In this document: positions 31,505 to 43,122 of the stretch, piece after piece
Layout of the letters: each line of letters starts with the position of its first letter
How positions within the stretch are numbered: position 1 is the first letter of the stretch
Assembly: GCA_028826165.1 (NCBI GenBank)
Contig: JAPDFW010000058.1
Span: 62,001-126,000 of the forward strand
Length of the DNA: 64,000 nucleotides
Source: Anaeramoeba ignava
Lineage: Eukaryota > Metamonada > Anaeramoebidae
Direction of reading: 5' to 3'
Notes under the pieces: generated by a model
Databases searched by the model: none
Told to the model about the DNA's origin: nothing
The model's input: only the letters and a program-made list of their open reading frames with translations
Position numbers and translations under genes: made by a program

Positions 31505-33371
31505 ATGAATGAAATTTTATTTTGTGGTTCAAATAAATATCCAAAACTTATCAAAAATAAACCAGAGAGATTATCAAAACGAACTCGATTTAAATTTGAA
31601 AATGAAAATGAAAACAGAAGCCAAATTAAACAAATTTCATCAGGAGGTTATGTTTCAACAATTTTCCTTTTTGAAAACGGAAAAGCAATAGAATATTCAC
31701 AAGATTCATATCAAAATCCTCAAAAAATCCCAATTGAAAATATTCAAAAAGTATCTGTTGGCTATCGTGACAAAGCTATTTTAACTGCAGATGGGATTGT
31801 ATTTGCTAAAGGAAAACATTCCGATCCAAAAGAATTTATAAATATTTCATCATTAATTGAAGATAAAAATGATAGAGTAATTGAAGATATTATTTGTTCT
31901 TTTAGTTCAATTTACTTATTAACTTCAAATCAAAATGCTTATGGAATTGGTTCAAATAGAGATGGTCAACTTGGTTTTGATTCTGAAAAACTTAGAAAAA
32001 CACAAAAACCAATTTTAATGATGAAAAATGTTTCTAAAATATTTTCAGGAAATTCTTCTTATTATGTTTTTCTTTTAAATTCAAATCAAGAATTATTTGT
32101 ATGCGGATATAATGATTCTGGTCAAGTTGGATTAGGAAAATCAACAAAAGAAACAAAAATCCAAAAATTAACCCAAATCCAAAATATTCCAAAAGGCAAA
32201 ATAATTGATATTAAATGTGGAGCTTCTCATTCACTAATGTTGGTTCGAAAATCAAAATGAAAATCCAAAAAGAAAACTTTATTCATGTGGTCATTATTTA
32301 TTTACTGGACATGGCAAAGAAGATGAAGATACTTATGAATTTACTGAAATCAAATCATCTTTATTTGAAAATGATAATATTCTTGATTTTTCTTGTGGAT
32401 ATGATTTTACTTCAATTTTAACTTCCAAACCAAAAATTATAGCATTTGGAGGTAATGAGCATGGTCAATTCGGAGTTAGAAATACAACAAGATATCAATT
32501 AACTCCAATTCAAATTGAACTTCCTAAATTAAGATTTAATCGAAATATTTCCAATTATCATCTTTCTTGTGGATATCAGAATTCATTTGTTTATTATTCT
32601 CCTTTTTCTCCTTTTTCCAATCTTGAAGAAGATTTGATAAAACTATTTAGAAGAAAAGAATTTTGTGATATTTCATTTAAAACCAAAAATGAAGAAATAA
32701 TTGAAGCTCATAAATTAATATTGAAATATAGATTAAAAGATCAAAATCAAATTGAAAAACTTAAAGAAATTATTTCAAAAAAATCAATTAAAGAATCAAA
32801 TCAAATATTTGAAATGATTTATTCAAACAAACAAATAAATCCAAAATTATATTCCGAAATTAAAGAAATTATAAATTCAAATGAAAAAATTGAAGAAACA
32901 ATTAAAAGAATTTATTTAAATGAAAATGAAAATGAAAATGATTTTATAATTGAAAGAAAAGAAAAACAATATAAATTTCCAAAATTAATATTAATAATGA
33001 GAAGTGAATTATATCGAGGAATGTTTTTATCTGTAACAAATGATACTTCTAATAAAGTTACAGATTATAGTGAATTAAGTAATAAATCATTTCAAATATT
33101 TGAATATTGGATTTATTCAAATCAAATTAAAAATGAAATTGAAATTACACAAGAAATTATTGATGAAATTCAAATTGGAATTGATTATTTTCAATTAAAT
33201 CAAACAAATCCAAATTTATTTGATTTATTAATTAAGAAATTTAATTATCAAGAAAACAAAAAGGAAATACAAAAATTAAAATCAAAAATTTTGTTAAAAC
33301 AACTTAAGAAAAATAATCCAAATTTCTTAAATTTATTACTTAATCAATTTATTAATCAAAATCAAAATTAA
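31505..33371 (+). CDS. RCC1 + tandem BTB protein, array copy 6, one 1-nt frameshift
   Basis: Subfamily 1 (MNEILFCGSNKYP). One C is gained near 32246 (TTGGTTCGAAAATC against TTGGTTGAAAATC in copy 2), which stops the first frame at 32260. A single open frame then continues through the last blades (GHGKEDEDTYEF, IIAFGGNEHGQFGV) and both BTB modules to 33371. The C-terminal KILLKQLKKNNP tail is nearly the same as in copy 1. Otherwise well conserved. Confidence 0.74.
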
Positions 33372-33640
33372 AATTAAAATAATTAAAATTAAAATTAAAA
33401 TTAAAATTAAAATTAAAATTAAATTAGAAATCAGAAAATAAAATTAAAATTAAAATTAAAATCAAAATTAAAATAAAAATTAAAATTAAAATCAAAATCA
33501 AAAATTAAAATTAAAATTAAAATTAAAATTCAAAATTAAAATCAAAATTAAAATCAAAATTAAAATCAAATTAAAATCAAAATTAAAATTAAAATCAAAA
33601 TTAAAATTAAAATTAAAATTAAAATTAAAATCAAAATTTA
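33365..33640 (+). repeat. AAAATT/AAAATC array, copies 6-7
   Basis: Hexamer spacer that begins at the stop codon of copy 6 (NQNQN then TAA) and ends at the T-rich element of copy 7. AAAATC units are unusually frequent. Confidence 0.88.
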
Positions 33641-33643
33641 GAT

Positions 33644-33677
33644 TTTTTTCATTTTTTTCATTTTTTTCTTTTCAAAA
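33644..33677 (+). promoter_or_regulatory. TCATTTTTT-type start-proximal element, copy 7
   Basis: TTTTTTCATTTTTTTCATTT, then TTTTCTTTTCAAAA, directly before the ATG; nearly identical to copy 5. Confidence 0.5.
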
Positions 33678-35477
33678 ATGAATGATTGTTTATTTTGGGG
33701 TGAAAATGAATATCCAAAACTTATCAAAAAACAACCATTTCTAATAACAAAACCAATTCAATTTAAATTTGAAAATGAAAATGAAAATGAAAATGAAAAA
33801 CAAATTAAACAAATTTCAACAGGAGATAATTCAACAATTTTCCTTTTTAAAAATGGAAAAGCAATAGAATACTTAAATGAAAATGATTCAAATCAAAATC
33901 CTTCAAAAATCCAAATTGAAAATATTCAAAAAGTAACTGTTGGTTTTCGAAATGAAGCTATTTTAACAATAGAAGGAAATGTATTTGCCAAAGGAAGAGA
34001 TATTAATTCAAATAACCCAAATGAATTTATCAATATTTCATCATTAATTGAAGATACAAATGATAGAATAATTCAAGATATTGTTTCTGGAAATCGCTCA
34101 ATTTACTTATTAACTTCAAATCAAAATGCTTATGGAATTGGTTCAAATCAATTTTGTCAAGTTGGTTTTGATTCTAAAATACTTCCAAAAACAGAAAAAC
34201 CAATTTTAATGATGAAAAATGTTTCTAAAATATTTTCAGGAATTTCTTCACTTCATGTTTTTATTTTAAATTCAAATCAAGAATTATTTGTATGTGGAAA
34301 TAATGAATATGATCAACTTGGATTAGGAGAATCAAGAAAATATGAACAAATCAAAAATTAACCAAAATCCAAAATATTCCAAAAGGCAAAATAATTGATA
34401 TTAAATGCGGAAGCATTCATTCAATAATGTTGATTGAAGATCAAAATGAATATGAAAACGAATATGAAGATGAAAATCCAAAAAGAAAACTTTATTCATG
34501 TGGAGATTATGAAACTAATGGACTTGGAAAATATGGAAATACTTATGAATTTACTGAAATCAAATCATCTTTATTTGAAAATGATGATAATATTATTGAT
34601 TTTTCTGTTGGATATAAACATACTTTGATTTTAACTTCCAAAGGGAAATTGATAGTATTTGGAAGAAATCATTTTGGTCAATTAGGAACTGGAGATACAA
34701 AAGATCATAGAGTGCCAATTCAAATTGAACTTCCTAAATTAAGATTTAATGAAGATATTTCTAATTATCATATTTCTTGTGGAAATTATAGTTCATTTCT
34801 TTATTATTCTCCTTGTTCTTTTTCTAATCTTGAAGAAGATTTGATAAAATTATTTGAAAGAAAAGAATTTTGTGATATTTCATTTAAAACCAAAAATGAA
34901 GAAATAATTGAAGCTCATAAATTAATATTAAAATATAGATTAAATCAAAATGAAAATCAAATTAATCAACTTGAAGAAATTCTTTTACAAAAATCAATTA
35001 AAGAATCAAATCAAATATTTGAAATGATTTATTCAAATAATTCCAAAGTAAATCCAAAATTATATTCTGAAATTAAAGAAATTATAAACTCAAATGAAAA
35101 AATTGAAGAAACAATGAAAAGAATTTATTTAAATGAAAATGAAAATGAAAATGAAAAAGATTTTATAATTGAAAGAAAAGAAAAACAATATAAATTTCCT
35201 AAATCAATATTGATAATGAGAAGTGAATTATATCGAGGAATGTTTTTATCTGTAACAGAAGATAAATCTAATAAAGTTACAGATTATAGTGAACTAAGTA
35301 ATAAATCATTTCAAATATTTGAATATTGGATTTATTCAAATCAAATTAAAAGATGAAATTCAAATTACACAAGAAATTATTAATGAAATTGAAATTGGAA
35401 TTGATTATTTTCAATTAAATCAAACAAATCCAAATTTATTTGATTTATTAATTAACAAATTTAATAATCAAAATTAA
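33678..35477 (+). CDS. RCC1 + tandem BTB protein, array copy 7, two 1-nt frameshifts
   Basis: Subfamily 2 (MNDCLFWGENEYP). One C is lost near 34352 (AAATCAAAAATTAACC against AAATCCAAAAATTAACC) and one A gained near 35348-35351 (ATTAAAAGATG against ATTAAAGATG in copy 4). The frames 33678-34361, 34427-35356 and the last segment to TAA at 35475 cover all expected blades (LFVCGNNEYDQLGLG, KLYSCGDYETNGLG, LIVFGRNHFGQLGTG) and the BTB modules. Last copy of the array; the spacer that follows is ordinary AT-rich sequence. Confidence 0.72.
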
Positions 35478-35766
35478 AATTAAAATCTAAAAAAATAATT
35501 GATTGAAAAATTGGGGAATTTAGTTAAAAAAAAATCCCCAATTAAAATAAAATAATTAAAATAAAATTAAAATTATAATAAATAAGTTTTTTTTATTGAT
35601 TTTGCTTTTTTTGAATTTTTTTTTAAATAAACAAGAAAAAAAAAATTTTAATTTAAATTTTTAATTGATCTTTTTTATTTTTCATTTTTTTCCTTTTCCT
35701 TTTTTCTTTATAAACCCTTAATTAATTAATTAATTAATAAATTAATAAAAGAAATTCTAATTTAAA

Positions 35767-38700
35767 ATGGGTGAACGTTGTGCAGTTTGTGGTAAAGCAA
35801 TTTATATCGTTGATAGACTTGTCGTTGAAAAAATGGTTCTTCATAAAGGTTGTTTAAGGTAATTAATTAATACAAAAAAATAATATCCCTTTTTTTTTTC
35901 CCAATCTTCTTTTTCTTTCCCAATTTAATATTTTAATTTCAATTTAATATTTTATTTCAATTTAATATTTTATTTTAATTTAATATTTTATTTCAATTTA
36001 ATATTTTATTTCAATTTAATATTTTATTTTAATTTAATATTTTATTTTAATTTAATATTTTATTTCAATTTAATATTTTATTTTAATTTAATATTTTAAT
36101 TTAATTTAATATTTTATTTCAATTTAATATTTTATTTCAATTTAATATTTTATTTTAATTTTAATATTTTATTTCAAATTAATATTTTTATTTTAATTTA
36201 ATATTTTATTTTAATTTAATATTTTATTTTAATTTAATATTTTATTTTAATTTAATATTTAATTTTAATTTAATATTTTATTTCAATTTATTATTTAATT
36301 TTAATTTAATATTTTATTTCAATTTAATATTTTTATTTTCAATTTAATATTTTATTTTAATTTAATATTTTATTTCAATTTAATATTTTATTTCAATTTA
36401 ATATTTTATTTTTAATTTAATATTTTAATTTAATTTAATATTTTAATTTAATTTAATATTTTTAATTTAATTTAATATTTTATTTTAATTTAATATTTTA
36501 TTTTAATTTTAATATTTTATTTCAATTTAATATTTTTATATCAATTTAATATTTTATTTTTAATTTAATATTTTATTTCAATTTAATATTTTATTTTAAT
36601 TTAATATTTTATTTTAATTTAATATTTAATTTCAATTTAATATTTTATTTTAATTTAATATTTAATTTAATTTAATATTTAATTTTAATTTAATATTTTA
36701 TTTCAATTTAATATTTTATTTTTAATTTAATATTTTATTTCAATTTAATATTTTATTTTAATTTAATATTTTATTTTAATTTAATATTTTATTTCAATTT
36801 AATATTTTATTTTTAATTTAATATTTTATTTTTAATTTAATATTTTATTTTAATTTAATATTTTATTTTAATTTTAATATTTTATTTTTAATTTAATATT
36901 TTTATTTTAATTTAATATTTTATTTCAATTTAATATTTTATTTTTAATTTAATATTTTAATTTCAATTTAATATTTAATTTCAATTTCAATTTAATATTT
37001 TAATTTAATTTTATTTTTTATTTTAATTTAATATTTTATTTCAATTTAATATTTTATTTTTAATTTAATATTTTATTTCAATTTAATATTTTATTTTAAT
37101 TTTAATATTTTATTTCAATTTAATATTTTATTTTTAATTTAATATTTTATTTTAATTTAATATTTTAATTTAATTTAATATTTTAATTTAATTTAATATT
37201 TTTAATTTAATTTTAATATTTTATTTTTTAATTTAATATTTTTATTTTAATTTAATATTTTATTTCAATTTTAATATTTTATATCAATTTAATATTTTAT
37301 TTTAATTTAATATTTTATTTTTAATTTTAATATTTTATTTTAATTTAATATTTTTATTTCAATTTAATATTTAATTTCAATTTAATATTTAATTTTAATT
37401 TAATATTTTATTTCAATTTAATATTTTTATTTTAATTTAATATTTTATTTTAATTTTAATATTTTTATTTCAATTTAATATTTTTATTTTAATTTAATAT
37501 TTTATTTCAATTTAATATTTTTATTTTAATTTTTAATATTTTATTTTAATTTAATATTTTATTTTATTTTTAATATTTTATTTTAATTTAATATTTTATT
37601 TCAATTTAATATTTTTATTTTAATTTTAATATTTAATTTTAATTTTAATATTTTATTTTAATTTAATATTTTAATTTCAATTTTAATATTTTATTTCAAT
37701 TTAATATTTTTATTTTAAATTAATATTTTTATTTTAATTTAATATTTTATTTCAATTTAATATTTTTATTTTTTTAATTTAATATTTTATTTTAATTTAA
37801 TATTTTATTTTTAATTTAATATTTTATTTTTAATTTAATATTTTATTTCAATTTAATATTTTTATTTTAATTTAATATTTTATTTCAATTTAATATTTTA
37901 TTTTTAATTTAATATTTTATTTCAATTTAATATTTTATTTCAATTTTAATATTTTATTTTAATTTAATATTTTATTTTAATTTAATATTTTTATTTTAAT
38001 TTAATATTTAATTTTTAATTTAATATTTTAATTTAATTTAATATTTTATTTTAATTTAATATTTTATTTCAATTTAATATTTTATTTCAATTTAATATTT
38101 TATTTTAATTTAATATTTTATTTTAATTTAATATTTTAATTTAATATTTTTATTTTAATTTAATATTTTAATTTAATTTAATATTTTATTTCAATTTAAT
38201 ATTTTATTTTAATTTAATATTTTATTTTAATTTAATATTTTATTTCAATTTAATATTTTATTTCAATTTAATATTTTTATTTCAATTTAATATTTTATTT
38301 TAATTTGATATTTTAATTTATTTTAGATGCCAAGTTTGTAATACAAGACTTAATTCTGGAAATTATAGATCCATTGATCAACAAATTTTTTGCCAAGCAC
38401 ATTACAAACAAACTTTCCTTGCTAAAGGTAATTTGAAATTAAAAATTAAAATCAAAATTATAATTAAAATTAAAATTAAATTTGAAATTATAATTAAAAT
38501 TAAAATTAAAATTAAAATTAAAATTAAAATCAAAATTATAATTAAAATTAAAATCAAAATTAAAATTAAATATTTTTCATATATTTATTATTAGGAAGTT
38601 TTTCTGCTTTCCGAGATACAAAATCAACACCAACTGTTACTTATACGAAAAACGAATCAACTCTTGTTGGAAGAACAACCTCCACATCAAAATCACCAAC

Positions 38701-39460
38701 ACGAACATTTTCTACGTCTCAAAAAAAAACCAATTTATCAGATCGTATGAAGTTTTTTGAAGGTTTATCCGAAACAAAGGATGAACCAACTTTTGAAAAA
38801 AAACCAATAAAAAAACGAATTAAAAAACCAATTGAAAAACCAGTTGAAAAACCAGTTGAAAAACCAATTGAAAAACCAATTGAAAAACCAATTCAAAAAA
38901 CCGTTCAAAAAACCGTTCAAAAACCAATTCCAAAACAAAATCAAGTTGATACATCCAAATTAGAAGAAAAAGAAAAAGAAATTAACACACTTAAATCCAA
39001 GGAGAAAAGTTATTTGAAACAAATTGAAGATTTAAAGAAGAAATGCAATAATTTTGAAAAGGAAATTGAAGATTATAAAGAAGAAAATAACAATTTAAAA
39101 AAAGATGTTGAAGAACTTGAAAAGGAAGTAGAACAACTTCGAATGACACAAAACGTTAGAAGTCAAAGTCGAAGTAGAAGTCCAAGTCCAATTAGAAGTA
39201 GAAGTCAAAGTCCAGTTAGAAGTAGAAGTCAAAGTAGAAGCCAAAGTCCAATTAGAAGTAGAAGTCAAAGCCGAAGTCGAAGTCAAAGTCCAGTTAGAAG
39301 TCAAAGTCCAGTTAGAAGCCAAAGTCAAAGTAGAAGCAGAAGTTATAGTAGAAGTCCAGTTAGAAGTGGAAGTCCAGTTAGAAGTGGAAGTAGAAGCAGA
39401 AGTTATAGTAGAAGTAGAAGTCAAAGTCCAGACAATATTTCACATTCAAATAGTGATTAA
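35767..39460 (+). CDS. LIM-domain / coiled-coil / SR-repeat protein
   Basis: Three exons, 35767-35858, 38327-38427 and 38595-39460; 352 residues, junctions in frame. Exons 1 and 2 together encode one complete LIM domain: CAVC, then HKGC, CQVC and CQAH supply the eight zinc ligands in correct spacing. Exon 3 has a Ser/Thr-rich linker, a run of (I/V)EKP repeats, a coiled coil of about 60 residues (about 185-245), and a C-terminal (RS/QS/PV) repeat such as [19 protein letters not shown]. The LIM suggests a cytoskeletal or scaffolding protein; the SR-like tail would be a phosphorylation target. That combination is inference. Exon 1 and exon 2 are 2.47 kb apart because of a satellite-filled intron. 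Confidence 0.82.
35925..38320 (+). repeat. 2.4-kb satellite of a 16-18 bp T-rich unit in the LIM gene intron
   Basis: About 140 units of the type TTTTATTTCAATTTAATA, with the central C often T and the T runs varying by one or two. It fills the intron 35859-38326. The unit and its T-rich plus strand differ from the AAAATT hexamer arrays elsewhere. No coding content. Confidence 0.95.
39150..39432 (+). repeat. Coding SR-type repeat
   Basis: Units of six to eighteen nt (AGAAGTCAAAGTCCAGTT and AGAAGTAGAAGT types) encode RSQSPV and RSRS at the C-terminus of the LIM protein. Opposite-strand TST-rich frames are shadows. Confidence 0.85.
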
Positions 39461-39743
39461 TTTCATTTCATTTCATTTCATTTTTAATTTCTTTTTTAAT
39501 TCACTTCATTTACATTCAATTTGTTCCACTTTTTTTCTTTTCAAAATAATTTGGAACAACAACAAAAAAAAAGCAAAAAAAAAGTTTTTTCTTCTTTTCA
39601 AAATAATTTGGAACAACAAAGAAAAATAAAAAAAAAAGGAAAGTTTTTAATTTAAATTTTAATTTTAATTTTAATTTTAATTTTAATTTTTAATTTTAAT
39701 TTTTTAATAACAAGCATGATTTGAAATTCTTCTTTGTTTTTAT

Positions 39744-40769
39744 TTAAAAATCAGTTAATAATTTTTGATCCAAAAAATCTCTCAAATCACAAATAATTTC
39801 TTGTTCAAAACCAAAATCCCAAATTTCATCGTAAGTAAGAGTATTTTCATATTGACCACCAAAAAGAAAGAAATGAGAACGAGAATAAGCACAACCAACA
39901 CTTCCGAAACGAGCAGAAGGAAAAAGAGAAGGATTTTGAGGGAAATCATATAAAAACCATTCTTTTTTTTTCAAGTCAAAATAACGCAATTTATTAGAAT
40001 ATCTGTCTCGCCAAGAAAAACCGCCAAAACAAACAACATATTGATTTTCATAGATGACAGAAACATGACCCCCAAATGCCGGCAAATCAAAAATAGGGTG
40101 AATTTTGCTCCATTCAAAAGTGTTTAAGTTGAATAAATAAATTTCACAATTTTCAATTTTGGATTCATCAAGACCCCCAACTATCATTAGATTATCTTCG
40201 TAAATATGGCAAGTGTGAGAAGATCTTGCTTTTGGAATTTCGCCAATTGATGGGATTTCTTCCCATTTTTTTTGCAGAGTGTTGAATCTCCAGAGATCGT
40301 TTTTGCGCGATCCTTCATTAGAAAATCCTCCAAAAAGATAAATAAATCCATTGTGATAAATTGCGGAATGCGAATATCTTCCGCTTGGTTTCTTTTCATG
40401 ACCCGCAAATTCAATTTTAGTCCATTGATTTAAATTTGTATCAAATTCCCACAAATCATCATAATATTCATTTTCCATATTTCCTCCAAAAATCCATATT
40501 TTATTCTTGAACCCTGTCATTGAGTGTGCAGAACGAATACTGGGTTGTTTATTTTGATCCGGTTTGATTTGTTCCCATTTGTTATTTTGGAGATCAAATG
40601 AGAACAACTGGTTTGATTCTTGTGTTGGATTTAATTTATTTCCTCCAAAAATATAAATTTTATGTTGATCTGAATCGAAAAATATTCCCGATTTTGCAAC
40701 TTCCATTGGTTTTTCTTCTGTAATTGAATTAACTGTTTCCATCCAATAAATTTTTATTTGATTTTTCAT
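39744..40769 (-). CDS. Kelch-repeat beta-propeller protein
   Basis: A single intact exon of 341 residues. Six kelch blades are seen, each with the hydrophobic-GG pair and the following Y/W: IYIFGGN, IWIFGGNMENEYYDDLW, IYLFGGFSNEGSRKNDLW, LMIVGGLDESK, YVVCFGGFSWRDRYSNKLRY and FFLFGGQYENTLTYDEIW. No BTB, F-box or other partner domain; the C-terminus is a short acidic helix. A later Met (residue 10) is an alternative start. Function not assignable beyond protein binding. It is divergent with the CNOT10-like gene. Confidence 0.85.
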   Translation of the reverse strand: MKNQIKIYWMETVNSITEEKPMEVAKSGIFFDSDQHKIYIFGGNKLNPTQESNQLFSFDLQNNKWEQIKPDQNKQPSIRSAHSMTGFKNKIWIFGGNMENEYYDDLWEFDTNLNQWTKIEFAGHEKKPSGRYSHSAIYHNGFIYLFGGFSNEGSRKNDLWRFNTLQKKWEEIPSIGEIPKARSSHTCHIYEDNLMIVGGLDESKIENCEIYLFNLNTFEWSKIHPIFDLPAFGGHVSVIYENQYVVCFGGFSWRDRYSNKLRYFDLKKKEWFLYDFPQNPSLFPSARFGSVGCAYSRSHFFLFGGQYENTLTYDEIWDFGFEQEIICDLRDFLDQKLLTDF

Positions 40770-40882
40770 TTAAAAATAAAAAAAAGAAAAAAATTAAAAA
40801 TAATTTTTTTTTCCTTTTTTTTTCATTTTTTCATTTTTTCATTTTAAACAAAAACAAAAAACAAAAAAAACAAAAAGGAAAA
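40770..40882. promoter_or_regulatory. 113-bp bidirectional promoter, kelch / CNOT10-like
   Basis: Contains three TCATTTTTTCATTTTTTCATT blocks (about 40822-40845) pointing to the CNOT10-like gene, then an A-rich leader. Confidence 0.55.
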
Positions 40883-42978
40883 ATGGACAATAATAATAAT
40901 AACAATAATAATAATAAAAATCAAAATCAAAATCAAAATCAAAATCAAAATCAAAAAAATCAAATTCAAAAATTTTATTGAAAAATACCAAAAAGCTATA
41001 AAATTCCATTCTTCTTTCCAATATCAATCTTCCCTTTTATTATTATTTCAAGAAATTCTTCAAGAAAATATTTTAGAAAATGAATTACTATTTGAAATTA
41101 TGATCAAATTATTAGAATCAAATCTGAAACTCAATAATTTAGGAAATTCAAGAAATTTAATTAAACAAATTCAAGAAAAATTTCCAGAATCAAAAATTCA
41201 AGAGTTTTATCAAAATACACTTTGAAAAAAGAGAATTTTGAAAAATTAAAATCATTTTAAATTCATTAGAAGTTAAATTTGCAATTTTATGCTGTCAATT
41301 TTATCTCCAAATTTCCGATTTTACACAATTTGAAAATCATATGAAAATTTTACAAAGAAATGAAAATGAAAATCAAAATAATGAAAATCAAAATAATGAA
41401 AATCAAAATCAAAATCAAAATTTGAATGAAAATCAAAATGAAAATTTGGATGAAAAACAATTTTCAATTAAATTAACAAAAGAACAACAAATCCAAGTTC
41501 AACTTCTCCAAATTAAGTTTGAAATTTATCAAGAAAACTTTGAAAATGCAATCAAGATTCTAACAGACATTTTGGAAACAAACAAAAAATCAAAGACAAC
41601 AAACCAATATATTTCAGTTATTTGTGAAAATAATCTTGGATTAATTTATTTACAACTTAAAAAACCAGCAAATTCACTTGTTCATTTGAAGCGAGCCTTT
41701 TTGGAAAATCAAACAATGATTAAGAAAATCAAATCACAGACTCAATCACATTCAAAAAAGAACGAAAAGGTTGTGAAATTGAGTCCCCAACAACAAGTAA
41801 ATTTGGAGAAATACCAAGAAATTAACTATCAAATATCTTATAATATCGGACTTGCTTTATTGATCCAAAACTCGCCCACTAAAGCCTTTGAGGCTTTCCA
41901 TCTCTCGTTGAAACACTTCTATAACAACCCGAGAATTTGGATTCGTTTGACAGAATCTATTATTTATGTTCTATTGGGTTTGAAAAGCAAAGATCGAATC
42001 AACTCATCAAACAGCAACATTGAGAAAATTATTGGAAAAGGAAGAAACAGAAGAATCATCATGAAAACAAAGGATTCTTTGCTCAATCAGAACAGATATA
42101 ATGCCAAACTCCTCAAAAATTCAATTGTTCCAGATTCTCAAAAGAAGAAGAAAAGAAAATCAAAAAAATCAGCGGAACAAAATCAAGACGAATCTTTAAA
42201 GCAAATTTCTCTTTTTTCCGCAAATCAATTCTGCAAAAATGCATTGATATTAATCTCAAAAAATCTTGAGAAATGGAACCAATTATTCCTTCAATTTCCT
42301 CCACAAACAAATCCAAAAACAAACAGTCTTGATCAAGAAAACAATCCAAAAGAAAACGAATCAAAAGAAGACGAAAACTTCCTCATTTTCATTAAAAAAA
42401 CCATGTATTCATTTTTAACCGAAAGAACATCAACAAATTTGCTTCTCAGTTTTATCTGCCTTTGTCAAGAAGATACAATTATTTCTTTGCAAATTTGCGA
42501 TGATCTTTTAAAAAGAGAAAGCGAACTTTCTTCAATTCAATATTTCCTTGCATATCTTTATTACACAGAATCATTTTGTCTGCTTGGATTTCCTGATGAA
42601 GCTGAATGCAAGTGGTCAAGTGAAATTTATGAAAAATTCCAAACCAAAATCAAAGAAAATCTTGATAAAGTTCATCTTGAAATGGATTATCCTGAATTCA
42701 TTGAAAATATCCCAAACAATAACAACACTCTTAAAACAGTTCAATTCATTTTTCTTCTTAATTTATCCACTATTTTGTTAATGAAGGGAAATGTTCGTGA
42801 AGCTGAAAATTCTATTAAACAATGTCTTGAAATTTCTCCCAAAGATTCAAAAGTTTTCCTTACTCTTGCTTACATTCAAATCAAAAAGAAAAATTTCAAA
42901 TTTGCTTCTCATATTTTAATTACAAACTCTTTACATCCTGATCAAATTGAAAATCCTGAAACAGAAAAAGAAATTTAA
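40883..42978 (+). CDS. CNOT10-like TPR subunit of CCR4-NOT, N-terminal region frameshifted
   Basis: The main open frame runs from before 41341 to 42978: TPR-like helices including NAIKILTDILETN, VICENNLGLIYLQLKKPANSLVHL, SYNIGLALLIQNSPTKAFEAFHLSLK, then NNPRIWIRLTESI and C-terminal LLMKGNVREAENSIKQCLEISPKDSKVFLTLAYIQIKKK. Spacing and the FHLSLK...NPRIWIRL block match CNOT10, which with CNOT11 forms a module of the CCR4-NOT deadenylase. Upstream, the ATG at 40883 opens an Asn/Gln-rich start that stops at 40979, but a shifted frame encodes FIEKYQKAIKFHSSF and goes on. Three single-base shifts (A7 run at 40953-40959; T run at 41221-41223; T run at 41255-41258) reconnect the whole. No intron signals fit. 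Confidence 0.7.
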
Positions 42979-43081
42979 CTGAAAGAGAAAATTAATTGGA
43001 AGAAGAAGAAGAAGAAAAAAACGAAAATTTATTTAATTTGATTAATTTTCTTTTCTTTTCCAAATAAAAAGCAAAAAAGAA

Positions 43082-43083
<2 letters not shown>

Positions 43084-43118
<35 letters not shown>

Positions 43119-43120
43119 TT
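43084..43120 (+). repeat. (TTTC)n tetranucleotide repeat
   Basis: About nine TTTC units in the 144-bp spacer between two convergent stop codons. Confidence 0.9.
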
Positions 43121-43122
43121 TC

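Noticed and set aside
18631-35477. Array proteins as true Ran exchange factors
   Set aside because: They have RCC1-type blades but are joined to BTB modules and lack a recognisable RCC1 catalytic loop or basic N-terminal tail. RCC1-like adaptor is the safer call.
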